The position numbers and the translations under genes are program-made. Below, one piece after another: positions 7,648 to 21,883 of a stretch of DNA of 64,000 bases; the stretch's first letter is position 1, and every line of letters begins with the position of its first letter. The stretch covers positions 124,001 through 188,000 of the forward strand of contig NZ_JNWV01000001.1 of assembly GCF_000716535.1 (NCBI RefSeq). Reading direction: 5' to 3'. This stretch comes from Streptomyces flaveolus (GTDB lineage: Bacteria; Actinomycetota; Actinomycetes; Streptomycetales; Streptomycetaceae). Below the pieces are notes generated by a model. It saw only the letters and a list, made by a program, of their open reading frames with translations, was not told the DNA's origin and ran no database searches.

Positions 7648-7724
7648 TGGTGGGGCTAACAGGATTTGAACCTGTGGCCTCATCCTTATCAGGGATGCGC
7701 TCTAACCAACTGAGCTATAGCCCC
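7648..7724 (-). tRNA. tRNA-Ile (anticodon GAT), probable attachment site of the element
   Basis: Read on the minus strand, the 74-base cloverleaf has acceptor stem GGGGCTA/TAGCCCC, a D-loop AGTTGGTTA, anticodon loop CTGATAA (GAT at 7688-7690), T-loop TTCAAAT and discriminator A, followed by an encoded CCA (7648-7650). It lies just beyond the DUF3566-gyrA end of the gyrase cluster. The integrase gene faces its 3' end, so the attachment core probably covers the tRNA 3' half; this is inference because the second copy lies outside the window. Confidence 0.95.
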
Positions 7725-7836
7725 GCCGCGCTCTGCGGTGTGTGTCCCGCGCGCTGACTCCTGAAGATTAGCGCACGACCGCGTCAGTCCCAAAATCGGT
7801 TGTCGGGGGACCGCCGGAACGCCGCTGGTCCGCCCG

Positions 7837-8586
7837 TCACTCGTCCTCCGCCAGCGTCAGCTCGATGCCGCCCACGAAGCCCGCGGAGAGGTTGTAGATG
7901 AACGCGCCGAGCGTCGCCAGCGCCGTGGCCAGGACCACGTCGATGACCGCGATGATCGCCGCGAACGTCAGGACGTGGGGGAGCGACAGGAACGCCTGGA
8001 GGTCGAAGCCGTTCGCCTCGTTCGAGCCGGTCGCCTCCGAGATCGTGCCGCCGACCGTCGAGAACACGCCCATCGCGTCCATGACCATCCACAGCACCGC
8101 CGAGGCGACGACCGTGCAGATGCCGAGCGCGATGGAGAGCAGGAAGCTGACCTTCATCACCGACCACGGGTCGGCCTTGGCCACCCGCAGCCGCGCCTTG
8201 CGGGTCCGCGGCGCCGTCCGCACGCCCGTACGCGGCTTGCGCACCCCGCCGGTGGGCGCCTGCGCCGGATAGGCCTGCGGCGGGTGGTAGGGCCCGTCGG
8301 CCTGCTCCGGGCGGCGCTCCCCGGGCAGCGGCGACGCCGGCCGCGCCTCACCGGACGCGGCCGGACCTCGGGTGTCCGTCACAGTTCCCCCCTGGGATCC
8401 AGACGTACGGGAAGAGTCCGTCTCGGACACCTTCACCGGCTTCAGGTTCGTCGTCTGCGGGTCGTGCGCACCACCAGCGGGCGCGCTCCCCGCGGGCAGC
8501 CCGTTCGCGGCGGAGCCACGGCCGCCGCCGTCCGTTTCCGTACCCGTGGAGGTACCGGCCGATCCGGCGCCCGTGGCTCCGCTCAC
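7837..8586 (-). CDS. DUF3566 membrane protein downstream of gyrA
   Basis: 249 residues from GTG 8586, with a GAGGAG ribosome site in front. A long disordered N-terminus (1-130, rich in G, S, P, R) is followed by two membrane segments at about 148-172 and 205-232. The C-terminal part (K-A-D-P-W-S-V-M-K-V-S-F) is the DUF3566 signature. Homologues sit beside gyrA throughout Actinobacteria (Rv0007 in Mycobacterium tuberculosis). The function is unknown; a link to cell growth is suggested only by conserved context. It starts 18 bases after the gyrA stop and is probably cotranscribed with it. Confidence 0.88.
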   Translation of the reverse strand: MSGATGAGSAGTSTGTETDGGGRGSAANGLPAGSAPAGGAHDPQTTNLKPVKVSETDSSRTSGSQGGTVTDTRGPAASGEARPASPLPGERRPEQADGPYHPPQAYPAQAPTGGVRKPRTGVRTAPRTRKARLRVAKADPWSVMKVSFLLSIALGICTVVASAVLWMVMDAMGVFSTVGGTISEATGSNEANGFDLQAFLSLPHVLTFAAIIAVIDVVLATALATLGAFIYNLSAGFVGGIELTLAEDE

Positions 8587-8604
8587 GCTGACTCACTCCT
8601 CGTG

Positions 8605-11199
<2,595 letters not shown>

Positions 11200-11241
11200 T
11201 GCTGGTGAAGATCCTTCCTGGTGCGGTCAGCTGAGACCGAC

Positions 11242-13719
<2,478 letters not shown>

Positions 13720-14316
13720 TCACCCGTAGGTGTCACCGGGTCCGGTGCTCCCCGGAGCCCGCAGCGGGCCGTAGCGGCGGGGCTGGCCGCCCGGATTGAG
13801 CACCTTGATCATCCGTACGCTGCCGTGCCCGAGGTCCTCGTTGATCCGTGCCACCAGGGTGGGGGCCAGCACCCGCAGCTGGGTCGCCCAGGCCGTCGAG
13901 TCGCACTGGACGGTCAGCACCCGCTCGTCCTCGTCGTACCGCTGGGGCACACAGTGCTTGGCCAGGTCCTCGCCGACGATCTGCGGCCAGCGGCCCATCA
14001 CCCCGCCCACCGCGGCCGGCTTCTCCCAGCCGCGCTCGGTGATCAGCCGGTTGATGGCCGCGCCCAGCGCCATCGGGTCGCGTCCGTCGGCGCCCGCGCC
14101 GGAGCGCAGCCCGCCGCCGCGCCGCGCCTGCTTCTTCTGCCGCGCCGCGTCCCCACGCGCGCGTGCCTGTTCCTTCGCCGCGCGCAACGCCACGCGCGCG
14201 AGGTCGACGCCGGAGGGATCGTCGGTGCTCCGGGCGCTCGTGTCCCTGGGCTGCGTGTTCCGGGGGCTCGTGTTCCGGGGGTCCGGGGTGCTCGGGAGCG
14301 GCTCTTCGCTGCTCAT
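13720..14316 (-). CDS. dciA: DciA-like helicase-loading protein (DUF721)
   Basis: 198 residues. The C-terminal domain (about 85-180) carries the DUF721 pattern [13 protein letters not shown] and S-T-A-W-A-T-Q-L-R. DciA is the ancestral partner of the replicative helicase DnaB and stands in for DnaC in most bacteria, including Actinobacteria (Rv0004). The N-terminus holds short repeats of R-N-T/R-D-T and a basic, alanine-rich helix ([11 protein letters not shown]), probably flexible DNA-binding parts. Its start overlaps the recF stop by four bases (ATGA). Its presumed client, dnaB, is at 54285-55763. Confidence 0.85.
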   Translation of the reverse strand: MSSEEPLPSTPDPRNTSPRNTQPRDTSARSTDDPSGVDLARVALRAAKEQARARGDAARQKKQARRGGGLRSGAGADGRDPMALGAAINRLITERGWEKPAAVGGVMGRWPQIVGEDLAKHCVPQRYDEDERVLTVQCDSTAWATQLRVLAPTLVARINEDLGHGSVRMIKVLNPGGQPRRYGPLRAPGSTGPGDTYG

Positions 14317-15434
14317 ACGCGCTCCACCGTCCCGCCGGCCACCGTGTACCGCGCGCCGGCCAGCACCTGGGGTACGTCGTCGTCCACGGCGGCGGTGACC
14401 AGCACCTGCTCGCCGGGCGCGACCAGCTCCGCCAGCCGCTCCCGGCGGCGGGCGTCCAGCTCGGCGAAGACGTCGTCCAGGATCAGCACCGGCTCGTTGC
14501 CCTCGGCACGCAGCAGGTCGTATGAGGCCAGCCGCAGCGCGAGGGCGTAGGACCAGGACTCCCCGTGCGAGGCGTACCCCTTCGCGGGCAGCTCACCGAG
14601 TTTGAGAAGCAGGTCGTCCCGGTGCGGTCCCACCAGGGTGACGCCCCGCTCGATCTCCTGCTTGCGCGCCTCCGACAGGGCCGCCGTCAGCTGGACGTAG
14701 AGGTCCTCGCGCGTGTGCGCCTCGCCGGCCGCGGACGGCTTGTACTCCAGTGCGACCGGACCGCCGCCGGGAGCGAGCTGTTCGTACGCCTTGTCGGCGA
14801 GCGGCCGCAGCGCGGCGATCAGATCCATCCGCTGGGCGAGCAGCTCCGCGCCCGCGCGCGCGAGATGCTGGTCCCACACGTCGAGCGTGGACAGGTCCAT
14901 GGACCGCCCACCGTGCCGACGGGCCAGCGCGGCCGTCTTCAACAGGGTGTTGCGCTGCTTGAGGACCCGCTCGTAGTCCGAGCGCACACCCGCCATCCGC
15001 GGGGACCGCGCGGTGATCAGCTCGTCCAGGAACCGCCGCCGCTCGCCAGGGTCGCCCTTGACGAGCGCGAGGTCCTCGGGCGCGAACAGCACGGTCCGTA
15101 CGATCCCCAGCACATCCCGCGGCCTCACCTGCGAGGACCGGTTGATGCGGGCGCGGTTGGCCTTGCCCGGGTTCAACTCCAGCTCGATCAGCTGCTGCCG
15201 GTCGCCCTGCCGGACCTGCGCCCGTACGACCGCCCGCTCGGCGCCCATGCGGACCAGGGGGGCGTCGGAGGCCACCCGGTGGCTGCCGAGGGTCGCCAGG
15301 TACCCGACCGCCTCCACGAGGTTGGTCTTGCCCTGCCCGTTGGGGCCGACGAAGGCGGTGACGCCCGGGTCGAGCGGGACCTCGGCCCGGACGTACGAGC
15401 GGAAGTCGGCGAGCGACAGATGCGTGACGTGCAT
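14313..15434 (-). CDS. recF: RecF DNA repair and replication-restart ATPase
   Basis: 373 residues. The SMC-like ATPase has Walker A G-P-N-G-Q-G-K-T at 30-37 and a D-loop/Walker [13 protein letters not shown] near residues 325-336. RecF works with RecO and RecR to load RecA at gaps. The position between gnd and dciA is normal for Streptomyces. The gene overlaps dciA by four bases and is probably in one operon with it. Confidence 0.97.
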   Translation of the reverse strand: MHVTHLSLADFRSYVRAEVPLDPGVTAFVGPNGQGKTNLVEAVGYLATLGSHRVASDAPLVRMGAERAVVRAQVRQGDRQQLIELELNPGKANRARINRSSQVRPRDVLGIVRTVLFAPEDLALVKGDPGERRRFLDELITARSPRMAGVRSDYERVLKQRNTLLKTAALARRHGGRSMDLSTLDVWDQHLARAGAELLAQRMDLIAALRPLADKAYEQLAPGGGPVALEYKPSAAGEAHTREDLYVQLTAALSEARKQEIERGVTLVGPHRDDLLLKLGELPAKGYASHGESWSYALALRLASYDLLRAEGNEPVLILDDVFAELDARRRERLAELVAPGEQVLVTAAVDDDVPQVLAGARYTVAGGTVERV

Positions 15435-15486
15435 GGCGGTACCGCCGACCTCCCTCGGGGTGTGGATCGCGGAGCGACCCTGTGGA

Positions 15487-16362
15487 TTACTTCTTCTCCA
15501 CCGCGTGACCGCCGAACTGGTTGCGCAGCGCGGCGATCATCTTCATCTGCGGCGAGTCCTCCTGCCGGGAGGCGAACCGCGCGAACAGCGACGCGGTGAT
15601 CGCCGGCAGCGGCACCGCGTTGTCGATCGCGGCCTCCACAGTCCAGCGTCCCTCACCCGAGTCCTGTGCATAACCGCGCAGACCCTCCAGGTGCTCGTCC
15701 TCGTCGAGGGCGTTCACCGCGAGGTCCAGCAGCCAGGAGCGGATGACCGTGCCCTCCTGCCAGGAGCGGAAGACCTCACGGACGTCCGTGACGGAGTCGA
15801 CCTTCTCCAGCAGCTCCCAGCCCTCGGCGTAGGCCTGCATCATGGCGTACTCGATGCCGTTGTGGACCATCTTCGCGAAGTGGCCCGCGCCGACCTTGCC
15901 CGCGTGCACCGAACCGAAGTCGCCCTCCGGCTTCAACGCGTCGAAGACCGGCTGCACCTTGGCGACGTGCTCGGCGTCGCCGCCGTACATCAGCGCGTAC
16001 CCGTTCTCCAGGCCCCAGACGCCGCCGGAGACACCGCAGTCGACGAAACCTATGCCCTTGGCGGCCAGCTCCTCGGCGTGCCTCTCGTCGTCCGTCCAGC
16101 GGGAGTTGCCGCCGTCCACGACCACGTCGCCGGGCGCCAGCAGCTCGGCGAGCTGGTCGATGGTCGACTGGGTGGGCTCGCCTGCCGGGACCATCACCCA
16201 GACCACGCGCGGGCCCTCGAGCTTGCCCACAAGCTCTTCCAGGCTGTGGACGTCCGCGACGTCCGCGTTGCGGTCGTATCCGATGACGGTGTGGCCCGCG
16301 CGGCGGATCCGCTCGCGCATGTTGCCGCCCATCTTGCCGAGGCCGACGAGACCGAGCTCCAT
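15487..16362 (-). CDS. gnd: 6-phosphogluconate dehydrogenase (decarboxylating), short form
   Basis: 291 residues. The Rossmann motif [12 protein letters not shown] is at the N-terminus, D-G-G-N-S marks the substrate pocket near residue 80, and K-M-V-H-N-G-I-E-Y carries the catalytic Lys. The length is that of the short, mostly NAD-dependent GndA class rather than the ~470-residue form. It converts 6-phosphogluconate to ribulose 5-phosphate in the pentose phosphate pathway. Its place between dnaN and recF is a feature of Streptomyces. It is preceded by a strong terminator behind dnaN, so it has its own promoter. Confidence 0.95.
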   Translation of the reverse strand: MELGLVGLGKMGGNMRERIRRAGHTVIGYDRNADVADVHSLEELVGKLEGPRVVWVMVPAGEPTQSTIDQLAELLAPGDVVVDGGNSRWTDDERHAEELAAKGIGFVDCGVSGGVWGLENGYALMYGGDAEHVAKVQPVFDALKPEGDFGSVHAGKVGAGHFAKMVHNGIEYAMMQAYAEGWELLEKVDSVTDVREVFRSWQEGTVIRSWLLDLAVNALDEDEHLEGLRGYAQDSGEGRWTVEAAIDNAVPLPAITASLFARFASRQEDSPQMKMIAALRNQFGGHAVEKK

Positions 16363-16530
16363 CAGTTGTGTTCCTTAGGTCGCTGTGTGGCGTGAGAGGC
16401 ACGGAGTGCCGAGCCGAGCCTAAACCCGGACGCTCATGCACAGCTGTGGGCATAGCCGCTCACCTGCGGGAACCGTCCTGTCCGCGGAGTCAGGCCGTCA
16501 TGGCCGCGCGGCCGGCGACGACCCGGCCCG

Positions 16531-16579
16531 GCTGTGCACGGTGCCGGGCGCCCCTACGGAACCCGGCACCGTGCACAGC
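16531..16579. terminator. Terminator between dnaN and gnd
   Basis: An 18-base-pair perfect stem: left arm 16531-16548, 13-base loop, right arm 16562-16579. It lies 12 bases past the dnaN stop. The right arm contains TGCACAGCTGTGG-like sequence that recurs at about 16437-16449. Confidence 0.75.
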
Positions 16580-16591
16580 TGTGGACGACGA

Positions 16592-17722
16592 TCAGCCGCT
16601 GAGCCGCACCGGCATGATCAGGTACTTGTAGGCCTCGTCGGCCTCCGCGTCCACCGCCGGCTTGCCGCTCAGCAGCGCCGGCTTCGTGGAGGTGGTGAAC
16701 GACAACTGCGCCACCGGCGAGTCGATCGCGCTCAGACCGTCCAGCAGGAACGTCGGGTTGAAGGCGATGGAGATGTCGTCGCCGTCCAGCTGGGCGTCGA
16801 CCCTTTCCACAGCCTGTGCGTCGTCACTCGACCCGGCCTCCAGGATCAGCACACCCTGCTCGAAGCTCAGCCGCACCGGGGTGTTCCGCTCGGCGACCAG
16901 CGCCACACGCTTCACGGCCTCCACGAACGGCGCGGTCTCGATCACGGCGACGGAGTTGAACTCGGTCGGGAACAGCGTCCGGTACTTCGGCAGGTCGCCT
17001 TCGAGCAGCCGCGTGGTCGTACGCCGCCCGGCGCCCTCGAAACCGATCAGGCCCTCACCGGCACCGGACCCGGACAGCGCCAGCGTGACGCTGTCACCGG
17101 CGCCCAGCGACTTCGCGGTGTCCAGCAGCGTCTTCGCCGGGACCAGGGCGACCGCGGACGCGTCGGGGTTCTCCGGCTTCCACAGGAACTCGCGGACCGC
17201 GAAGCGGTAGCGGTCGGTGGAGGCCAGGGTGACCGTGTCGCCCTCGATCTCGATGCGCACACCGGTGAGCACCGGGAGCGTGTCGTCCCGGCCGGCCGCG
17301 ATGGCCACCTGGGAGACCGCGGCGGCGAAGACCTCGCCGGGGACGGTGCCGGTCGCGTTCGGCATCTGCGGCAGCGCCGGGTACTCCTCCACAGGCAGGG
17401 TGTGGAGGGTGAACCGGGAGGAGCCGCACATCACGGTGACTCGTACACCGTCTGTGGAAATCTCCACCGGCCGGTTGGGGAGGGCGCGGGAGATGTCGGC
17501 GAGCAGCCGGCCGGAGACGAGGACGGTGCCCTCCTCCTCGACCTCCGCCTCGACGTTCACCCGCGCGGAGACCTCGTAGTCGAAGCTGGACAGGCTGAGC
17601 TGACCGTCCTCGGCCTTCAGCAGCAGGCCGGCGAGGACAGGCGCCGGCGGACGGGCCGGGAGGCTGCGTGCGGCCCACGCCACTGCCTCCGCGAGTACGT
17701 CGCGTTCCACCCGGATCTTCAC
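16592..17722 (-). CDS. dnaN: DNA polymerase III beta subunit (sliding clamp)
   Basis: 376 residues from GTG 17722, with a GGAGG ribosome site. Three clamp domains are visible, ending with the conserved Y-L-I-M-P-V-R-L. The N-terminal segment M-K-I-R-V-E-R-D-V-L-A-E-A-V-A-W is typical. The dimeric ring tethers polymerase III to DNA and docks many repair proteins. It is read away from oriC, on the far side of the origin from dnaA. Confidence 0.98.
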   Translation of the reverse strand: MKIRVERDVLAEAVAWAARSLPARPPAPVLAGLLLKAEDGQLSLSSFDYEVSARVNVEAEVEEEGTVLVSGRLLADISRALPNRPVEISTDGVRVTVMCGSSRFTLHTLPVEEYPALPQMPNATGTVPGEVFAAAVSQVAIAAGRDDTLPVLTGVRIEIEGDTVTLASTDRYRFAVREFLWKPENPDASAVALVPAKTLLDTAKSLGAGDSVTLALSGSGAGEGLIGFEGAGRRTTTRLLEGDLPKYRTLFPTEFNSVAVIETAPFVEAVKRVALVAERNTPVRLSFEQGVLILEAGSSDDAQAVERVDAQLDGDDISIAFNPTFLLDGLSAIDSPVAQLSFTTSTKPALLSGKPAVDAEADEAYKYLIMPVRLSG

Positions 17723-18699
17723 CGTAAGCCGCCTCCTGATGCTGCCGTTGCTGCTGAGTCCTCCGACTCGGTGTCACCGCCCTCTGCGACGGGCAGGACA
17801 CCGGAACCAGTCTGACGCACGGCACTGACAGTAGGTGCCCGTTGGGGTCAAGTCCGACCGAGTGGCAGCCGGGCGCGAGACCGCGAGTTGTGCACAGGCC
17901 CCGCTTCGAAACGATTGCCGAGCTCTCTCTAGTCGGGAGTAGTAGTAGGGCCTGTGGATACCGTGGATAACCACGTTTGCCCAGCTCAGCACGGATATTT
18001 TGTCCACCGGCCCTGTGGGTGGAGGCGGTGGACAACCGGGGCTGTCTGTGGAGAACGGAAAGTTCTGCACACGTCGCCCACAGGCTGAGGGCAGTTCTCC
18101 CCAGCTGTGTCCCCAGGAATACCCAGGTTTCCCACACCCCAATCCGGCAGCTTCCTGTGACGGCTTTCACTCCACGCGGTGAGCGGGTGCGTCGGGTTGC
18201 CGAACAGTGGACAGCGCTGTGGAGAAGCTGGGGATCGCTGGGGACAACTGCCCCCAGCCTGTGGGCCGCCGGTGGACAACTCCGTGCACAGGCTGTGGAT
18301 CTCCGAGTTGTCCACAGTCTGTGGAGATCGTTCGTCCACGATTCCACAGGCCTCTGAGCTGGGCGGAAGCCATGGGCGAGGCTGCCCTGTGGACGCAGTT
18401 CGGGACAACTCCACAGTCCCCAGGATGTGGACGGAAGAAAGTCACCGAATCTGTGGAGAGTGGCCGTAACCAGGCAAGTAATCGAACACCGGATGGCGAG
18501 CGGCCGTACCCGGGCGGCCACGGCCGGCCGCTTCGTCGGGGCCCCCGGAGCCCCGCCGTCGGCCGCGGGCGGGCGATCCCGGCCCCGTGCGGCCCGGGCC
18601 GGCAGGCGGGGCCGCACGACGAGGACACGAAGAGGCGCCCCCGGGAACTCTCTCCCGAAGGCGCCTCAGTGCCGGCGTACGACCGGCGTCGGCCGCAGG
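17723..18699. other. oriC: Chromosomal replication origin oriC
   Basis: The 977-base gap between dnaN and dnaA has no supported gene and carries more than a dozen DnaA boxes. The best are TTGTCCACA at 18308-18316; TTGTCCACC at 18000-18008, 18027-18035 (minus) and 18271-18279 (minus); TTCTCCACA at 18047-18055 and 18218-18226 (minus); TTATCCACG at 17962-17970 (minus); GTATCCACA at 17953-17961 (minus); TTGTGCACA at 17888-17896; GCGTCCACA at 18388-18396 (minus). Boxes lie in two groups, about 17.95-18.08 and 18.20-18.43 kb. This matches the Streptomyces origin layout of many boxes in a dnaN-dnaA gap. Confidence 0.95.
18632..18667 (-). terminator. dnaA terminator
   Basis: Stem with outer arms GAGGCGCC (18632-18639) and GGCGCCTC (18660-18667) and an inner CGGGA/TCCCG stem. 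It lies 33 bases past the dnaA stop and separates dnaA from oriC. Confidence 0.7.
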
Positions 18700-20604
18700 T
18701 CAGCCGTTCTTGATCCGGTTGGTCAGCTCGGTCACCTGGTTGTAGATCGACCGCCGCTCGGCCATCAGCGCCCGGATCTTGCGATCGGCGTGCATGACGG
18801 TCGTATGGTCCCGGCCACCGAACTGCGCCCCGATCTTGGGCAGCGACAGGTCCGTCAGCTCCCGGCACAGGTACATCGCGATCTGCCGCGCCGTGACCAG
18901 CTGACGGCCGCGCGAGCTGCCGCACAGGTCCTCGACCGTGAGCCCGAAGTAGTCCGCGGTCGCCCCCATGATGGCCGTCGCGGTGATCTCCGGCGTCGAG
19001 TCCTCGCCCCCGGGGATCAGATCCTTCAGGACGATCTCCGTCAGGCCCAGGTCCACCGGCTGCCGGTTGAGCGAGGCGAACGCGGTCACCCGGATCAGCG
19101 CGCCCTCCAGCTCACGGATGTTCCGCGAGATCCGGGAGGCGATGAACTCCAGCACCTCCGGTGGGGCGTTGAGCTGCTCCTGCACCGCCTTCTTCCGGAG
19201 GATCGCGATGCGCGTCTCCAGCTCGGGCGGCTGGACGTCGGTGATGAGGCCCCACTCGAAGCGGTTCCGCAGCCGGTCCTCCAGCGTGACGAGCTGCTTG
19301 GGCGGCCGGTCGCTGGAGAGCACGATCTGCTTGTTGGCGTTGTGGAGCGTGTTGAAGGTGTGGAAGAACTCCTCCTGCGTCGACTCCTTGTCCGCGAGGA
19401 ACTGGATGTCGTCGACGAGCAGGATGTCCATCTCCCGGTAGCGCTTGCGGAAGCTGTCGCCCTTGCCGTCGCGGATGGAGTTGATGAACTCGTTGGTGAA
19501 CTCCTCCGAGCTGACGTACCGCACCCGCGTGCCCGGGTAGAGGCTGCGCGCGTAGTGCCCGATGGCGTGCAGCAGGTGCGTCTTGCCGAGCCCCGACTCC
19601 CCGTAGATGAACAGGGGGTTGTACGCCTTCGCGGGTGCCTCGGCGACCGCGACCGCCGCCGCGTGCGCGAAGCGGTTGGAGGCGCCGATGACGAACGTGT
19701 CGAAGAGGTACTTCGGGTTCAGCCGCGCGGTCGGCTCACCGGGGCCGCTCGCCGGCGCGGGCTGCGCGGCCAGTGGCCCGGGGGCACCCGTCGCGGGCAC
19801 GTCCGGGCGGCCGGGACCACCGCGGTGCACCGGCGGCTCGGGCAGCTCACGGCGGACCTGGTCGCGCTGGTCGTACTCGGCCCGGGACGGGTCGTAGTCC
19901 GCGCGCGGGCTGTCGTAGTCGCCGCGCTGCTGCTCGTACGGCGACCGGTCCATGCCCTGCGGGCGGTAGTCCTGGGACGGCGAGCCGTACGCGTCCGCGC
20001 CGGAGCCGTAGCCGTCCTGGGACGACGGCGAGGCGTACGGATCCCGTTCGGGGAAGCCGAGCCTGGGCTGCTGCCATCCGTACTCGTCCTGCCCGGGACG
20101 CGGCCAGGCACCGGGTTCGGGGCGCTGGTACTCGGAGGGGTAGGCCGGGCGGGCCGTGGGGAGCTGGTCCGGGCGGGCGGGCGGCAGCTGCTCGGCACGC
20201 GGGTCGCTGCCCGGGCGGTCGCCGCGACGGCCGTAGCCCTCGTACGGCCCCGCGGGCAGTTCCGGTTCCTCGTAGCGCGGCTTCGGCGCCTGCTGCGCGG
20301 GGGGTGCCGCGGGCGCCGGCGGTTCGCCCGCCGAGTCGTCCACGGTGATCGCGATCCGGATGGGACGGCCGCACTCCCGGCTCAGGGTCTCGCTGACGAT
20401 CGGCGCGAGACGGCCTTCCAGCACGTTCTTCGCGAACTCGTTCGGTACGGCGAGCAGGGCGGTGTCCGCCACCAGCGCGAGCGGCTGGCAGCGCCGGATC
20501 CAGTGCTCGTCCTTCGCCTCGACACCCTGTCCGCGGCCCTCCCCGAGGAGCTGCTCCAGTACTCGTGGCCACACTGCGGCAAGATCGGCAGGTACGTCAG
20601 CCAC
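18700..20604 (-). CDS. dnaA: Chromosomal replication initiator DnaA
   Basis: 634 residues from GTG 20604. Domain I is 1-90. Domain II is a long disordered linker (about 95-295, rich in P, Q, Y, G, R), much longer than in E. coli and typical for Streptomyces. The AAA+ domain has Walker A G-E-S-G-L-G-K-T near 335-343 and Walker [10 protein letters not shown]. Domain IV (about 560-610) has the DnaA signature [17 protein letters not shown]. It binds the boxes of the neighbouring oriC, melts it and recruits DnaB. Two boxes in its own upstream region suggest autoregulation. Confidence 0.98.
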   Translation of the reverse strand: MADVPADLAAVWPRVLEQLLGEGRGQGVEAKDEHWIRRCQPLALVADTALLAVPNEFAKNVLEGRLAPIVSETLSRECGRPIRIAITVDDSAGEPPAPAAPPAQQAPKPRYEEPELPAGPYEGYGRRGDRPGSDPRAEQLPPARPDQLPTARPAYPSEYQRPEPGAWPRPGQDEYGWQQPRLGFPERDPYASPSSQDGYGSGADAYGSPSQDYRPQGMDRSPYEQQRGDYDSPRADYDPSRAEYDQRDQVRRELPEPPVHRGGPGRPDVPATGAPGPLAAQPAPASGPGEPTARLNPKYLFDTFVIGASNRFAHAAAVAVAEAPAKAYNPLFIYGESGLGKTHLLHAIGHYARSLYPGTRVRYVSSEEFTNEFINSIRDGKGDSFRKRYREMDILLVDDIQFLADKESTQEEFFHTFNTLHNANKQIVLSSDRPPKQLVTLEDRLRNRFEWGLITDVQPPELETRIAILRKKAVQEQLNAPPEVLEFIASRISRNIRELEGALIRVTAFASLNRQPVDLGLTEIVLKDLIPGGEDSTPEITATAIMGATADYFGLTVEDLCGSSRGRQLVTARQIAMYLCRELTDLSLPKIGAQFGGRDHTTVMHADRKIRALMAERRSIYNQVTELTNRIKNG

Positions 20605-20978
20605 AGGGCACGCTCTCTCACAGGTCCCACGAACGTGTGGTTCAGGGACGGGTCGGGATGAAAATCAGGTCGGGCGGGGATAACGGAACGAATCGGAGTT
20701 CAGCCACGGTAGTCAGCGCGGCGGGTACGGTTCAAGTTGTTGTCCCCAGCCTGTGGATAGTGTCTCCCGGTGACCCTCGGTTTGACCGGATGGCGCAGCC
20801 CCGCGTACCGTAACCAGGTCGAGTTGTCGATGGCTGCTGCCGCCTGCCTCCGATGGGCACAGATCACGTCAGGTGATCGGGAAGCGGTGCACTCGGGCGT
20901 GACGCGAGCTACTCGTGGGCGCACGGTGACAGCCAGGACGGCACCCCGCCACTACCGATTCTTTTCTGGAGCCCCCGA
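20605..20978. promoter_or_regulatory. dnaA-rpmH divergent promoter region with DnaA boxes
   Basis: 374 bases between divergent genes. TTGTCCCCA at 20740-20748 and CTATCCACA at 20752-20760 (minus strand) form a closely spaced inverted pair of DnaA boxes, as in other Streptomyces dnaA promoters, where DnaA represses its own gene. Clear -35/-10 pairs were not assigned. Confidence 0.65.
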
Positions 20979-21116
20979 GTGAGCAAGCGCACCTTCCAGC
21001 CGAACAACCGTCGTCGCGCGAAGACCCACGGCTTCCGGCTGCGTATGCGCACCCGTGCCGGCCGCGCGATTCTCGCGTCCCGCCGTAGCAAGGGTCGCGC
21101 CCGTCTGTCCGCCTGA
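20979..21116 (+). CDS. rpmH: Ribosomal protein L34
   Basis: 45 residues from GTG 20979: [14 protein letters not shown], then [10 protein letters not shown], very basic throughout. Length and sequence are diagnostic for bL34 of the large subunit. It starts the rightward rpmH-rnpA-yidD-yidC-jag block next to dnaA, conserved across bacteria. Confidence 0.97.
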   Translation: MSKRTFQPNNRRRAKTHGFRLRMRTRAGRAILASRRSKGRARLSA

Positions 21117-21137
21117 TTCCGATCAGGTCATGACGTC

Positions 21138-21509
21138 GTGCTGCCCACCGAGAACCGGCTGAGGCGGCGCGAGGACTTCGCGACCGCGGTACGGCGAGGT
21201 CGTCGGGCCGGACGCCCGACCCTCGTCGTCCACCTTCGAAGCGGTGCAACGGACCCGCACGCGCCTGGGGAGAGCGCTCCCCCGACGCGTGCGGGTTTCG
21301 TCGTGAGCAAGGCCGTGGGTGGCGCGGTCGTGCGCAACACAGTGAAGCGCAGACTGCGTCATCTGATGCGTGACCGAGTCGCCCTGTTTCCCCCCGGTAG
21401 CCTGGTAGTCGTACGAGCGCTGCCCGGAGCGGGCGACGCAGACCACGCACAGCTGGCCCGAGACCTGGATGCCGCCCTACAGCGGCTGCTGGGAGGGGGC
21501 GCGCGATGA
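21138..21509 (+). CDS. rnpA: Ribonuclease P protein component
   Basis: 123 residues from GTG 21138. The RNR motif region [10 protein letters not shown] is present, and the start [14 protein letters not shown] is typical. The protein helps the RNA subunit bind precursor tRNAs. Its stop overlaps the yidD start by four bases (ATGA). A 30-residue insert ([10 protein letters not shown]) precedes the V-V-S-K-A-V-G strand and is common in actinomycetes. Confidence 0.96.
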   Translation: MLPTENRLRRREDFATAVRRGRRAGRPTLVVHLRSGATDPHAPGESAPPTRAGFVVSKAVGGAVVRNTVKRRLRHLMRDRVALFPPGSLVVVRALPGAGDADHAQLARDLDAALQRLLGGGAR

Positions 21510-21880
21510 AGTACCCGCTGCTGGCTCTGATCAAGCTGTACCAGTGGACGATCAGTCCGCTGCTGGGGCCGGTGTGCAAGTACTACCCGTCGTGTTCCCA
21601 CTACGGCTACACGGCCATCGACCGGCACGGTGCGATCAAGGGAACGGCACTCACCGCCTGGCGCATCCTCCGGTGCAATCCGTGGTCGCTCGGCGGTGTG
21701 GACCATGTTCCGCCGCGTAAGCGCCCGCGGTGGCACGAAATGCTGCGCAACGCGTGGCGCGCACGCAGGGGCGGGCCCTCCGCCGCCGAACCGGCCACCG
21801 AAGCGAAGCCCGAGAAGCCTGCTTCCGAGCTTCCTCCGAGCCCGGCCGCAGAGACCTCGTCCCATGCCCAAGGAGCATGA
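21506..21880 (+). CDS. yidD: YidD membrane protein insertion efficiency factor
   Basis: 124 residues. The core [20 protein letters not shown] and [11 protein letters not shown] is diagnostic, with three conserved cysteines. The last 45 residues are a proline/alanine-rich tail not found in short YidD proteins. It helps YidC-dependent membrane insertion and sits directly upstream of yidC with a three-base gap. Confidence 0.95.
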   Translation: MKYPLLALIKLYQWTISPLLGPVCKYYPSCSHYGYTAIDRHGAIKGTALTAWRILRCNPWSLGGVDHVPPRKRPRWHEMLRNAWRARRGGPSAAEPATEAKPEKPASELPPSPAAETSSHAQGA

Positions 21881-21883
21881 TTA

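Larger units (their letters stand above)
1..7650. mobile_element. Right part of an actinomycete integrative and conjugative element (AICE, pSAM2/SLP1-like)
   Basis: A compact module holds a GntR repressor, an FtsK-like translocase, a DUF2637 spread protein, small transfer proteins, a rolling-circle initiator, an excisionase and an integrase. Most genes overlap or lie within a few bases of each other. This set and order is the hallmark of AICEs, which replicate by rolling circle and move double-stranded DNA with one FtsK-like protein. The integrase gene ends 56 bases from the 3' end of a tRNA-Ile gene, the expected attachment site. No second copy of the tRNA 3' end is seen in bases 1-127, so the left end lies outside the window and the exact size is unknown. 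An integrase catalytic residue is altered (see int). Confidence 0.88.

Noticed and set aside
17094..18617. Minus-strand open frame running through oriC
   Set aside because: It covers the DnaA-box region and part of dnaN in another frame, and has no recognisable domain. oriC is treated as non-coding.
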